From: an uncultured Oscillospiraceae bacterium
Lineage (GTDB): Bacteria; Bacillota; Clostridia; Oscillospirales; Oscillospiraceae
Reading direction: 5' to 3'
DNA: 10,490 bases
Assembly: GCA_934572355.1 (NCBI GenBank)
Contig: CAKTKV010000044.1
Coordinates: 1-10,490 of the forward strand
The notes under the pieces were generated by a model. It worked only from the letters and a program-made list of their open reading frames with translations. It had not been told where the DNA came from and made no database searches. The stretch's first letter is position 1; every line of letters starts with the position of its first letter. This document shows, in pieces, positions 1 to 6,283 of this stretch. Both the position numbers and the translations under genes were made by a program.

Positions 1-28
1 GCAATCCCCGCCCCTTTTGTGATTCTTT

Positions 29-58
29 GCATACTTTCTGTTCACACAGAAAGTATGC
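29..58. repeat. Perfect 13-bp palindromic hairpin
   Basis: The arms GCATACTTTCTGT (29-41) and ACAGAAAGTATGC (46-58) are exact reverse complements around a 4-nt TCAC loop. No U-tract follows on either strand, so it is not an obvious terminator. It sits in non-coding DNA beyond the terminator of the surface-protein operon. The style (a very stable palindrome in an intergenic region) fits a dispersed intergenic repeat. That origin is inference; only the palindrome itself is seen. The rest of 1-158 shows no gene I can support. Confidence 0.6.
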
Positions 59-158
59 CCGCGGAGCGACCGGCAGTTGGTCACTGCAAAAGAGCCATAT
101 CAAAAACGCTGCATTGCCCCGTCTACCGCCCCACGGCTCGGCCGCGCCGCTTATATGC

Positions 159-191
159 AAAAACCCCGCGCCTTGTTTCCAAAGCGCGGGG
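159..191 (-). terminator. Intrinsic terminator of the surface-protein operon
   Basis: Read on the minus strand, CCCCGCGC (191-184), a 12-nt loop and GCGCGGGG (171-164) form an 8-bp GC-only stem followed directly by five U (163-159). It lies 16 nt past the stop codon of the last gene of the operon. This is a standard rho-independent terminator. Confidence 0.85.
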
Positions 192-207
192 TCGTCGGTT
201 TTCTGTT

Positions 208-1293
208 TTACTCTGCCGTTGTCTCGGCTGCGGGAGCTTCCTCAGTGGGCATCTCCTGCGGTGCGGCGCTTTCTGCCGCGGCAGGACTTGCGCTCACGGT
301 CGGCGCGGGGCTGGCGCTCTCCGCCGCTTTCGGAGACTGCTCTGGTACGGCGTCAGCGTTCTTATCCTCAGCCTTGCCGTCCTTTTCGGCGGGTTCCACC
401 GAGATCGCGGGCGTTGCGGAAGCTTCGGGTTCCTTCGGTTCCCCAGGCTCCGCCGACTCCTCGGGCTGCTTTGTCTCTTCAGGTTCCTCGGTCTCTTCGG
501 GCTTTTCGCTCTCCTCCGGTTCCTCAGTCTCCTCGGGCTTCTCCGTTTCCTCAGGCTTCTCGGCAAGCTCCTCGCCCTTCGCGGTGATGCTCAGCGTAAG
601 CCCGATCTCGAGCAGGGACGCATCGATAGTAATCTCGCTCTTCTCCGCGTCAAAGCTGATGCCTTCCGGGTTCTCCGCGCTGCCGTCGGTATAGACAGTG
701 TACTCCGTCTCGCCCAGCATGAGCTTCAGCTCCGCGGGCAGCTTATAGCCCTCGGCGGGAACGAGCGTCAGCGTGAGTGGCTGCGCGGCGGACACATCCC
801 CGGCGATGCTCTCCTTCACGGTGATGTTCTCAAGCCCTGCGAGGTCGACGCTCACGCCGACCGCCGCGCCGCTGATGACGAAGCTGTCCCCGTTGTTGAT
901 GACGCCGGAAGCGATGCTCAGTTCGCCCGTCTCGGCGTTATAGCTGATGCCCTCGGGGTTCTCGCCGCCGTCGGTGCGCACGGAATACTCCGTGTCATTT
1001 ATCCTGAGAGTAAAGACCGCCGGCATACGGAAGCCCTCATCGGCCTTGATATGCAGGACGAGCGGTTCGCCCTCGTTCCATGTGAAGGTTCTGCCCCCGG
1101 CCTGCGCCGACTGCGCGGGTGCGCTCTCCTCGGCGGCAGCACTCTCTTCGACAGCGGCGCTTTCCTCCGCGGCGGTGTTCTCCGCCGCGGGGTCGCCGCT
1201 CTCGGCGGCGGCAGCCATGCCCATCATGGACGCCGCCAGCGCCAGCACGAGTGACAGTATCAGCAGTTTTTGTAATGCTTTTGGAGTTTTCAT
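208..1293 (-). CDS. Secreted two-repeat protein with Pro/Glu-rich tail
   Basis: 361-residue exported protein of unknown function, last gene of the operon. The start at 1293 is chosen because AAGGAG lies 9 nt upstream; an in-frame ATG at 1302 directly abuts that AAGGAG and is too close. Residues 1-30 are a Sec signal peptide (basic start, LLILSLVLALA core, AAA at the end). Residues 31-65 are an Ala/Glu/Ser linker. Two tandem domains of about 85 residues follow (about 68-150 and 165-240), each with a (D/E)G(F/Y)(R/K)(M/L)PA strand, a Y(S/T)V-TDG turn and a matching ENPEGIS motif (111-117 and 207-213). This resembles the Ig-like repeat modules common in Firmicutes surface proteins, by pattern only. 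Residues about 243-290 are KPEETE-type repeats, then a low-complexity Pro/Ala/Ser tail. There is no LPXTG motif and no C-terminal membrane segment, so it is probably released or non-covalently wall-bound. Confidence 0.8.
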   Translation of the reverse strand: MKTPKALQKLLILSLVLALAASMMGMAAAAESGDPAAENTAAEESAAVEESAAAEESAPAQSAQAGGRTFTWNEGEPLVLHIKADEGFRMPAVFTLRINDTEYSVRTDGGENPEGISYNAETGELSIASGVINNGDSFVISGAAVGVSVDLAGLENITVKESIAGDVSAAQPLTLTLVPAEGYKLPAELKLMLGETEYTVYTDGSAENPEGISFDAEKSEITIDASLLEIGLTLSITAKGEELAEKPEETEKPEETEEPEESEKPEETEEPEETKQPEESAEPGEPKEPEASATPAISVEPAEKDGKAEDKNADAVPEQSPKAAESASPAPTVSASPAAAESAAPQEMPTEEAPAAETTAE

Positions 1294-1319
1294 TGCTTTC
1301 ATCTCCTTGGATGAGAGGT

Positions 1320-2564
1320 TCAAGACGCAGGGTCAAGTGCGAGACCGAAGCCGTTCGCCGGCTCGTCAGTGCCGGTCACGCTATTCGTTGTCAAATCGCC
1401 GGTGAAGTAGCCGGGCGTGGTAGAATTGGGACCGCCGTCAATGCGGGCGTATGTTTTGCCGGTGTAACTGCTGTCGTAGGTTGTTCCGTTTCCGCCGACA
1501 AGGCTCGTGCAGCCTGTGAACATGTTTTTGTCTTTACCGTTTGTTACCTTTGCCGTGTCAAAGCCGCTTCCTACCCATATTGTTTTGAGATTGCCGCAGT
1601 TGAGGAACATCTCTTTCATTTGCGTGACATTGCCCGTGTTAAAGCCTCTCAAATCAAGTTCAGTCAGGCTCGTGCAGTTGAGGAACATATAATGCATTTG
1701 TAAAGCGCTGCTTGTGTCGAAACTGCTCAAATCGAGCGAGGTCAAGCTCTTGCAGCCGTCGAACACACCCTGCATAATTTTGACTTTGCTCGCACTGAAT
1801 CCGTTCAAATTGATCGAGGTCAGCGACGTGCAGTCCCCGAATGCGGTCGACATTCTTTCGAGGCTGCTCGTATCAAAGCCGCTCAAATCCAGTTCTGTCA
1901 AGCTTGTGCAGCCTTGAAACATCTGGTTTATGCTATTGACATTTCCCGTCTTGAACCCGCTTAAATCGATCGAAGCCAGTTGCCCGCAGTTTCTGAACAT
2001 CAGCGCCATCGTCGTGACATTGCTCGTGTCAAAGCTGCCCCAATCAAGCGTCTCTAAAGAAGTGCATTCATCGAACATGCCATACATTGATTCGACCTTT
2101 GAGGTATTCAGATTACTAAAGCTGATAGACCCCAGCGCTAACTTTGTGTATTTCCCGTAGAGAAAATATGAGCAATCCTGCGGTGCGTACAGCTCTGCCT
2201 TGTCGTTCTCCACCGGGGCAATGCAGACAGCAGTACCGCTCTGGTATACGCCGATCTCACCGGAGCCTTCGGCTTGGATACCACCGCCGGTGGTGTCCAC
2301 ACGCCGCATTCCCGCAGCGTCGCTGCCCTTAACGAAGCTCAGCGTGGTAGGATTGGATGCAGACAGTCCCTGCAAGGCCGTCCACATTTTACCCTTATCA
2401 ATGATATATTCTTTCTCTCCCTCGACCGTGACGCTGATCCCGCTCGTCACGTTCACGCTCTTGACGTACTTACCAAACGCGATGCCCGCGGGGACGGTTG
2501 CAAGAACAAGGACGAGGAGAAGCAGCGCGCTGTGTCTCTTCAAAAATGCAGATACATTTTTCAT
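1320..2564 (-). CDS. BspA-like DUF285 leucine-rich repeat surface protein
   Basis: 414-residue secreted repeat protein. Residues 1-35 form a SipW-type leader: KNVSAFLKRH, a long LLLLVLVLAT core, then the GKYVKS motif seen just after the hydrophobic core in SipW substrates. Residues about 40-140 are a non-repeat N-terminal part. Residues about 146-355 hold about nine repeats of 23-25 residues with the DUF285/BspA signature (SLTELDLSGFDTSNVT-M--MF--C). The C-terminus (about 350-388) has the GCTSLVGGNGT and ARIDGG...TTPGYFT motifs that typically end this family. In other bacteria the family supplies adhesins that bind host proteins or cells; here that role is inferred. The ATG has GAGAGGGGG upstream, and the gene begins 15 nt after the preceding stop, so it is cotranscribed. 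It has no sortase signal, so how it is retained is unclear. The repeats look more AT-rich than the neighbouring peptidase genes. Confidence 0.88.
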   Translation of the reverse strand: MKNVSAFLKRHSALLLLVLVLATVPAGIAFGKYVKSVNVTSGISVTVEGEKEYIIDKGKMWTALQGLSASNPTTLSFVKGSDAAGMRRVDTTGGGIQAEGSGEIGVYQSGTAVCIAPVENDKAELYAPQDCSYFLYGKYTKLALGSISFSNLNTSKVESMYGMFDECTSLETLDWGSFDTSNVTTMALMFRNCGQLASIDLSGFKTGNVNSINQMFQGCTSLTELDLSGFDTSSLERMSTAFGDCTSLTSINLNGFSASKVKIMQGVFDGCKSLTSLDLSSFDTSSALQMHYMFLNCTSLTELDLRGFNTGNVTQMKEMFLNCGNLKTIWVGSGFDTAKVTNGKDKNMFTGCTSLVGGNGTTYDSSYTGKTYARIDGGPNSTTPGYFTGDLTTNSVTGTDEPANGFGLALDPAS

Positions 2565-2579
2565 TTTCCGCGCCCCCTC

Positions 2580-3122
2580 TCAGTCTATCTGCGTCGCGAC
2601 AACGTCGACGCTGATGCCGCTGACGCTTCCGCTCGACGCGCCGGCGCCCGCCGTGAAGGTGAGCGTAAGGTTCTGCGTGTTGGGGCTTGCGGCCGCAAAT
2701 ATGCCCGCGTTGGGGAAGGTATACTCTGTACTGCCGTTCTCACCGGTCTTGCGGCTGACAGCCGTGTCCCCGTTCTTCAGAGAAACATCTACACCGCCCG
2801 GCATACCGCTGGGAACTTTGACGACCACATCATAGCTCACCGCCGTCTCGGTCACGTTTTTGTCGCTGCCGTTTGCCACAGTGAAGCTGTAGCTTGCGGT
2901 ATTGTTCTCGGCAGTCAGCGTGAACGCCGTCGTGGTCTGCTCCGCGGCCTGCGAAGCCTCGATATTGAACCGCGCGACATGGGCGCTGCTCTCAGCTGTG
3001 GCCTCCGTTTTATACCCGGCAACACTTGCCCCGGTGAAGGCAAGCACGGCCACCAGCAGATAGCACAGATATACTGCCGCCGGAAGTCTCCGCCGCTTAT
3101 GGGTGCCGCGTGTGTTTACCAT
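2580..3122 (-). CDS. Small SipW-type secreted protein, TasA/camelysin-like
   Basis: 180-residue exported protein. The start at 3122 has AGGAGGAG about 8 nt upstream and overlaps the end of the upstream peptidase gene by 26 nt, so translation is probably coupled. The N-terminus is basic (NTRGTHKRRR), followed by one hydrophobic segment (about 14-34) and then GASVAGYKTEAT...AHVARFNI. That pattern matches the leader and first strand of the TasA-like protein encoded at 4583-5299 (KYTTSKTG...ARVAKWGV). The body (about 60-180) is Thr/Ser/Val-rich and predicted beta-sandwich. It ends in ATQID, the same TQID tail as the TasA-like protein. I infer a minor subunit or accessory of the same extracellular structure, processed by a SipW peptidase. 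No closer family is recognisable. The dedicated peptidase lies immediately upstream. Confidence 0.75.
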   Translation of the reverse strand: MVNTRGTHKRRRLPAAVYLCYLLVAVLAFTGASVAGYKTEATAESSAHVARFNIEASQAAEQTTTAFTLTAENNTASYSFTVANGSDKNVTETAVSYDVVVKVPSGMPGGVDVSLKNGDTAVSRKTGENGSTEYTFPNAGIFAAASPNTQNLTLTFTAGAGASSGSVSGISVDVVATQID

Positions 3123-3648
3123 GATATTTCTCCTCCTGTTCTCCCCTGTTGCCGGAAGCCCCGGCAAGCCGGGGAAGCTCTATAAGCGCCAGTCCCGCGA
3201 ACACGATCAGCGTCATGCCGAGGGGCGTTCTGAGTTTTTCGATGAATAGACCGAAGCCGGGCACGCGGAGCACGACCTTGCCCCGTATGTCCTCCAGTGC
3301 GGCGACGCCCATGTCCTCGGTGTTGTTCGCATCGCCCTTCGTGATGAAGCCGCCGTCCGCCGTGCCGGCGATGCGGTGCGTCACCATGCTGTCTCCGCTG
3401 CGGAAGGTGATGATGTCGCCCGGCCGGTACCCGGCGCTCTCGCGGCAGACTATGAAGTCCCCCGCCTCGATGGCCGGGCTCATGCTGCCCGTCACGACCA
3501 CCGCCGATGAAAAGCCGAACAGCTCCGGCATCTGCTCTCCGGTCAGCGCCCGCGCCGCGATAACGTAAATGTTCCCCGCGAGCAGCAGCGCCAGCGCCAG
3601 AGTTATGACGGCGGATATGATCTTAAGAACCGCCTTTACCGCTCGCAT
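3097..3648 (-). CDS. sipW: SipW-like ER-type signal peptidase I (copy 1)
   Basis: 183-residue membrane serine peptidase that removes signal peptides from secreted substrates, acting on the outer face of the cytoplasmic membrane. The N-terminal anchor is at about 8-32. The catalytic box VVTGSMSPAI places the nucleophile at Ser55. The ER/SipW-type His is in MVTHRI (His91), where bacterial-type SPase I would have Lys. The conserved TKGDANNTED box at 103-112 follows. A second hydrophobic segment lies at about 143-160, with a basic tail. This Ser/His arrangement defines the SipW/SEC11 branch. The start codon lies inside the end of the upstream gene (13-nt overlap) with no good Shine-Dalgarno sequence, which suggests translational coupling. 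Its neighbours are the likely substrates. It is distinct from the second copy at 5403-6026. I am sure of the family; the substrate assignment is inferred from position. Confidence 0.92.
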   Translation of the reverse strand: MRAVKAVLKIISAVITLALALLLAGNIYVIAARALTGEQMPELFGFSSAVVVTGSMSPAIEAGDFIVCRESAGYRPGDIITFRSGDSMVTHRIAGTADGGFITKGDANNTEDMGVAALEDIRGKVVLRVPGFGLFIEKLRTPLGMTLIVFAGLALIELPRLAGASGNRGEQEEKYHGKHTRHP

Positions 3649-4433
3649 TTTCCGTGCCTGCGGTAGATTACGACGCTCACCGCCGCGCCCGCCGCCGCGA
3701 TCAGCATGAAGGCGAGGTACATGGCGATGTGCGAATCGTCGCCCGTCTTGGGTACATAGTAGTTATTGCTGTCCTCGACGACGATATAGAACCCGACGGT
3801 GACGCTGTCGCCCTCGGTCTGCACCTTCATCGCCGCAGCAGCCGCGTTGCCGAGCTCGGTGTCGGTCACGTCCTGCGCGTCGGTCACGCCCTGCGCATCC
3901 CTCACCTCAAAGAGCCAGTTCCAGCTGATGTCAAAGTCCTGCAGGCCGTGTCCCGCGACCGTGCCGCGCACCGCGCGGATGACCTCGGCTCCCGTGACGC
4001 CCGCAGGGAGCTGATAGCTCGCCGTGTCATACATGCCGGTGCCGCCGAGCGAGGGCTGCACGGGGATGCGCGGATCGGTCTTGATGCTGTAGAGCACCGC
4101 GGTGTATCTGATGCGGCCGCTGACGTTGTTCACAAGACGGATCATGTTGCTGCCGTCCGTGCCCGGGGCGACGACCCTGCGCCCGTCGACGGCTTCGACG
4201 TTGGTGTAATTCGCGTCGAACAGCGTGAGCTCCGCGGTGCCGTCGGCATTTATGCCGGTGGCGCTGTCCCACTTGAGGCTGTTCTGGTTATAAGTCAGCA
4301 CATGATCCGGGGAAGTGCCGGGCGCGGCCCATGCCGGGTTTACCGCCAGCGGCAGACTCAGCAGTGCAAGCACGGCCAGGGCCAGCAGCAGCGGCAGGAT
4401 GCGCTGTCTGTTTTTTTCAAAAAAAGCAGTCAT
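3636..4433 (-). CDS. Sortase-anchored TasA-related surface protein
   Basis: 265-residue wall-anchored protein. Residues 1-36 are an ordinary Sec signal peptide ending AWA before APG. The C-terminus is a sortase signal: VPKTGD (227-232, a variant of LPXTG), a hydrophobic stretch (about 235-257) and the tail YRRHGKCER. The ectodomain shares three landmarks, in order, with the TasA-like protein at 4583-5299: APGT (89-92), SWNWLFE (170-176, against SWAWPFE) and DTELGNA (191-197, against DTILGNA). This suggests a diverged copy of the same fold carrying a wall anchor instead of a SipW leader. Nearby is a small internal duplication (DAQGVTDAQDVTD). GGAGG lies about 10 nt before the ATG. No sortase gene is in the window, so a housekeeping or distant sortase is required. 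It may tether the fibre to the cell wall (inference). Confidence 0.83.
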   Translation of the reverse strand: MTAFFEKNRQRILPLLLALAVLALLSLPLAVNPAWAAPGTSPDHVLTYNQNSLKWDSATGINADGTAELTLFDANYTNVEAVDGRRVVAPGTDGSNMIRLVNNVSGRIRYTAVLYSIKTDPRIPVQPSLGGTGMYDTASYQLPAGVTGAEVIRAVRGTVAGHGLQDFDISWNWLFEVRDAQGVTDAQDVTDTELGNAAAAAMKVQTEGDSVTVGFYIVVEDSNNYYVPKTGDDSHIAMYLAFMLIAAAGAAVSVVIYRRHGKCER

Positions 4434-4543
4434 ACTTCTTCGCCTCCGGGTGATTTTCCTGAAGTCATATCATGTCTGTGCCCGCACAGGCATCATATCG
4501 CTCCGGGGTGGATGCGCCGCGTGTTTCGGCTTTAACCCACTTT

Positions 4544-4569
4544 CCCTGCCCCGCAAAAGCGGGGCAGGG
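4544..4569 (-). other. Strong 11-bp hairpin between TasA-like gene and next gene
   Basis: CCCTGCCCCGC and GCGGGGCAGGG pair perfectly around a 4-nt loop, 13 nt past the TasA-like stop codon. On the transcribed (minus) strand the stem is followed by AAAGTGGG, not U, so it is not a classical intrinsic terminator. It could be a 3' stabiliser or processing hairpin, or a leaky stop, that raises expression of the upstream subunit over downstream genes. Nothing else is recognised in the 149-nt gap at 4434-4582. Confidence 0.7.
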
Positions 4570-4582
4570 TGGTATGTAAGAA

Positions 4583-5299
4583 TTAGTCGATCTGGGTAAC
4601 TGTGGTGGTAACTTCGAGAGAGATTTTGGCAGTTCCCGCATTACCGAGTATAGTATCATTTTCGTCAGTCTGATGATATTTAGCTTTGGGATCAGCGGGA
4701 GCATCCGTTTCTTCAAAAGGCCACGCCCAACTGACAGAAAGCGATTTTTGGTTAACCCCGCTGAGATCGGTGCCCGCTGCGTACACATCGCTATAGGCGG
4801 CAATTGCAGCATTAACAGCATTTTCAAACTTTTCTTCGCTGTCGTAATCCCTACCCATTATTACAGTATTGCCTATTGTGTCATCATCTACTTTTGTGCT
4901 TACCCTAATCACCAGTGGGCAATAAAAAGGGGTGGGGTTGTTATCCGTAACAGTCCAGTTCTCTACATCAAACTTTGGCGCATAGCTGACCTTAACAGCA
5001 ACTTCAGGCTTTCCGTTGAGGGTCATCTTTACCATACTGTCGCTGGTGCCGGGAGCAACAACATTCTCAGTGCTTACTACGGACTTAGTAATTGTGCCCA
5101 TATTTCCTTTTGCGTCATACTCTTTAGCAAAGGTAGCGCCATTAGCAGTAATTCCAACGCCCCACTTTGCAACGCGCGCGGTGTCAGAGCCGGTTTTGCT
5201 CGTGGTGTACTTTGCAAAGGTACCGCCGACGAAGCAGCTGGTAATGAGTGTGAGGACAAGCAGGAGCAGTGCCGCCCTCATGAGCTTAGTCTTTTTCAT
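4583..5299 (-). CDS. TasA/camelysin-like SipW-dependent secreted protein
   Basis: 238-residue exported protein, the probable main structural product of the operon. Residues 1-30 are a SipW-type leader (KKTKLMRAA, then a LLLLVLTLITSCF core, then GGTFAKY). The mature start KYTTSKTGSDTARVAKWGVGI is typical of TasA/camelysin-like SipW substrates. The body is predicted beta-rich, with VVAPGTSDS (80-88), a long insertion, SWAWPFEE (190-197), DTILGNAG (215-222) and a TVTQID end. In Bacillus, TasA forms matrix fibres and camelysin is a surface protein; a fibre or matrix role here is inference from the shared leader, the Ala-Pro-Gly-Thr turn and the adjacent SipW gene. It has the strongest Shine-Dalgarno sequence of the operon, AGGAGGT, placed 6 nt before ATG, consistent with high expression. 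Base composition is clearly lower in GC than its neighbours (about 42% in 4861-4920 against about 73% in 3841-3900). Confidence 0.82.
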   Translation of the reverse strand: MKKTKLMRAALLLLVLTLITSCFVGGTFAKYTTSKTGSDTARVAKWGVGITANGATFAKEYDAKGNMGTITKSVVSTENVVAPGTSDSMVKMTLNGKPEVAVKVSYAPKFDVENWTVTDNNPTPFYCPLVIRVSTKVDDDTIGNTVIMGRDYDSEEKFENAVNAAIAAYSDVYAAGTDLSGVNQKSLSVSWAWPFEETDAPADPKAKYHQTDENDTILGNAGTAKISLEVTTTVTQID

Positions 5300-5402
5300 T
5301 GAAAGACCTCCTATAAATAATCATTGGAGTGAGGGCTTTCCCCCACAGGTTTTTATCTAAACACCGGCGTCCTTTTCTCTCCCCCGGTGAATGATAACGT
5401 GT

Positions 5403-6026
5403 TTATTCCTCGCTGTGCTTCAGCCGCTCAAGCTCGCGCTGGAGCTCGTCCGCGCGGCGCTTCTCAGCCTCCTGCGCACGGCGACGGGCTGCGGAATCGT
5501 AAAGCACGAAGGCCAGCACCGGGATGCCGATGAATATCGCCATGCCTACCGGCTTCTGCATGAACATCGCCACGTCCCCAAGCGCCGGGATGCGCGCCTT
5601 GTAGATGCCGACGACGTTCTCCGCCGCGACTGGTGCAATGTCCTCGGTGTTGTTCGCGTCGCCCTTCGTGACGAAGCTGAGGGAACCGTCCTCCGCCGTC
5701 TCAACGCGCACAATGCGGTGCGTCACGACGATGGAGCCTTCCTTGAAGGCGATAACGTCCCCGGCCTTGAGCGCCGAAGTGTCCGCCCGCGTGACAAAGA
5801 TCAGGTCGCCGACCTCTATATGATCCTTCGCCGTACCGCTCATCGAGCCTGACTGCACGACCAGCGGCGTCACGCCCAGCACCGAGGGCGGCGCATCCGG
5901 GTTCACCGCGCCCTTGATGATAATGACAAGGTTGTTCACCAGCATCAGCCCGAACAGCACGCACAGCACGAGCGTTATTATATGTAAGGCTGTGACCTTT
6001 GTTTTGGGTGCTTTTTCTGTATGCAT
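5403..6026 (-). CDS. sipW: SipW-like ER-type signal peptidase I (copy 2)
   Basis: 207-residue membrane serine signal peptidase, first gene of the operon. The N-terminal membrane segment is at about 14-37. The nucleophile box VVQSGSMSG gives Ser61, the catalytic His is in VVTHRI (His103), and TKGDANNTED is at 120-129, the same GDANNTED block as in copy 1. A second membrane segment lies at about 160-177. It differs from copy 1 by a longer substrate-side loop and by a charged, heptad-like C-terminal extension (about 180-206, RRRAQEAEKRRADELQ...) likely to form a cytoplasmic coiled coil or helix. GGAGGAG lies upstream of the ATG. It is followed after 103 nt by the TasA-like gene, its likely substrate, which matches the sipW-tasA order of Bacillus matrix operons. 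I am sure of the family; the division of labour between the two copies is unknown. Confidence 0.93.
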   Translation of the reverse strand: MHTEKAPKTKVTALHIITLVLCVLFGLMLVNNLVIIIKGAVNPDAPPSVLGVTPLVVQSGSMSGTAKDHIEVGDLIFVTRADTSALKAGDVIAFKEGSIVVTHRIVRVETAEDGSLSFVTKGDANNTEDIAPVAAENVVGIYKARIPALGDVAMFMQKPVGMAIFIGIPVLAFVLYDSAARRRAQEAEKRRADELQRELERLKHSEE

Positions 6027-6107
6027 CGGCTTCTCCTCCGCGGCGCTTGGTTCCGGTTTCGTTGTGTGGTCGGTTTATGTTCCATATTTGTCACCAAGTT
6101 GTAGCTT

Positions 6108-6136
6108 ATTATAGCACGTGTAGTTTCATAATGCAA
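6108..6136 (-). promoter_or_regulatory. Sigma-A promoter of the surface-protein operon
   Basis: On the minus strand, TTGCAT (6136-6131), a 17-nt spacer and a perfect TATAAT (6113-6108) precede the first peptidase gene, with an expected start of transcription near 6101 and a leader of about 75 nt. No comparable promoter is visible in the later gaps, so it probably drives all seven genes. The -35 box overlaps one arm of an inverted repeat (AATGCA 6130-6135 with TGCATT 6147-6152), a possible operator. Confidence 0.8.
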
Positions 6137-6166
6137 CGAGAAACAATGCATTCGACCGCGTAAACT

Positions 6167-6185
6167 TATATATATATATATATAT
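6167..6185. repeat. TA dinucleotide run upstream of the operon promoter
   Basis: Nineteen consecutive alternating T and A bases (about nine TA units), roughly 30 nt upstream of the -35 box of the surface-operon promoter. This is a simple-sequence tract in DNA otherwise of mixed composition. It could be an AT-rich upstream element or a slippage-prone tract; the sequence does not decide between them. Confidence 0.75.
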
Positions 6186-6215
6186 GAGATGATATTTTCT
6201 CTACGCGAAGGGTGC

Positions 6216-6240
6216 AAAAAGACCGCCCCTCTCGGGACGG
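6216..6240 (-). terminator. Intrinsic terminator between toxin-like locus and surface operon
   Basis: On the minus strand, CCGTCCC (6240-6234), loop GAGA and GGGGCGG (6229-6223) form a 7-bp stem with one G-U pair, followed by UCUUUUU. It would stop minus-strand read-through from the small peptide locus before the surface-operon promoter. No minus-strand gene ends directly before it, which is unusual. Confidence 0.7.
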
Positions 6241-6248
6241 CTCGGCGC

Positions 6249-6277
6249 TTGACATTTCACCATGTGAGCGATATAAT
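6249..6277 (+). promoter_or_regulatory. Perfect consensus sigma-A promoter of small RNA
   Basis: TTGACA (6249-6254), exactly 17 nt, then TATAAT (6272-6277): a full consensus match. The expected start of transcription is near 6284. No plus-strand ORF with a ribosome binding site follows before the terminator at 6344-6376, so the product is a short non-coding RNA. Its strength, relative to the weaker promoter of the opposing mRNA, fits an antitoxin RNA. Confidence 0.87.
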
Positions 6278-6283
6278 GAACAC

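Noticed and set aside
19..1254. Long plus-strand open frames over 19-1405 and 2274-3185
   Set aside because: They are antisense to well-supported minus-strand genes with signal peptides, repeats and ribosome binding sites. Their translations are low-complexity Arg/Leu/Gly-rich shadows of GC-rich DNA.
5362..5389. CACCGG/CCGGTG inverted repeat after the first peptidase gene as a terminator
   Set aside because: Only 6 bp with a 16-nt loop and a weak T-rich tail. Ending the transcript here would leave the TasA-like gene with no visible promoter.
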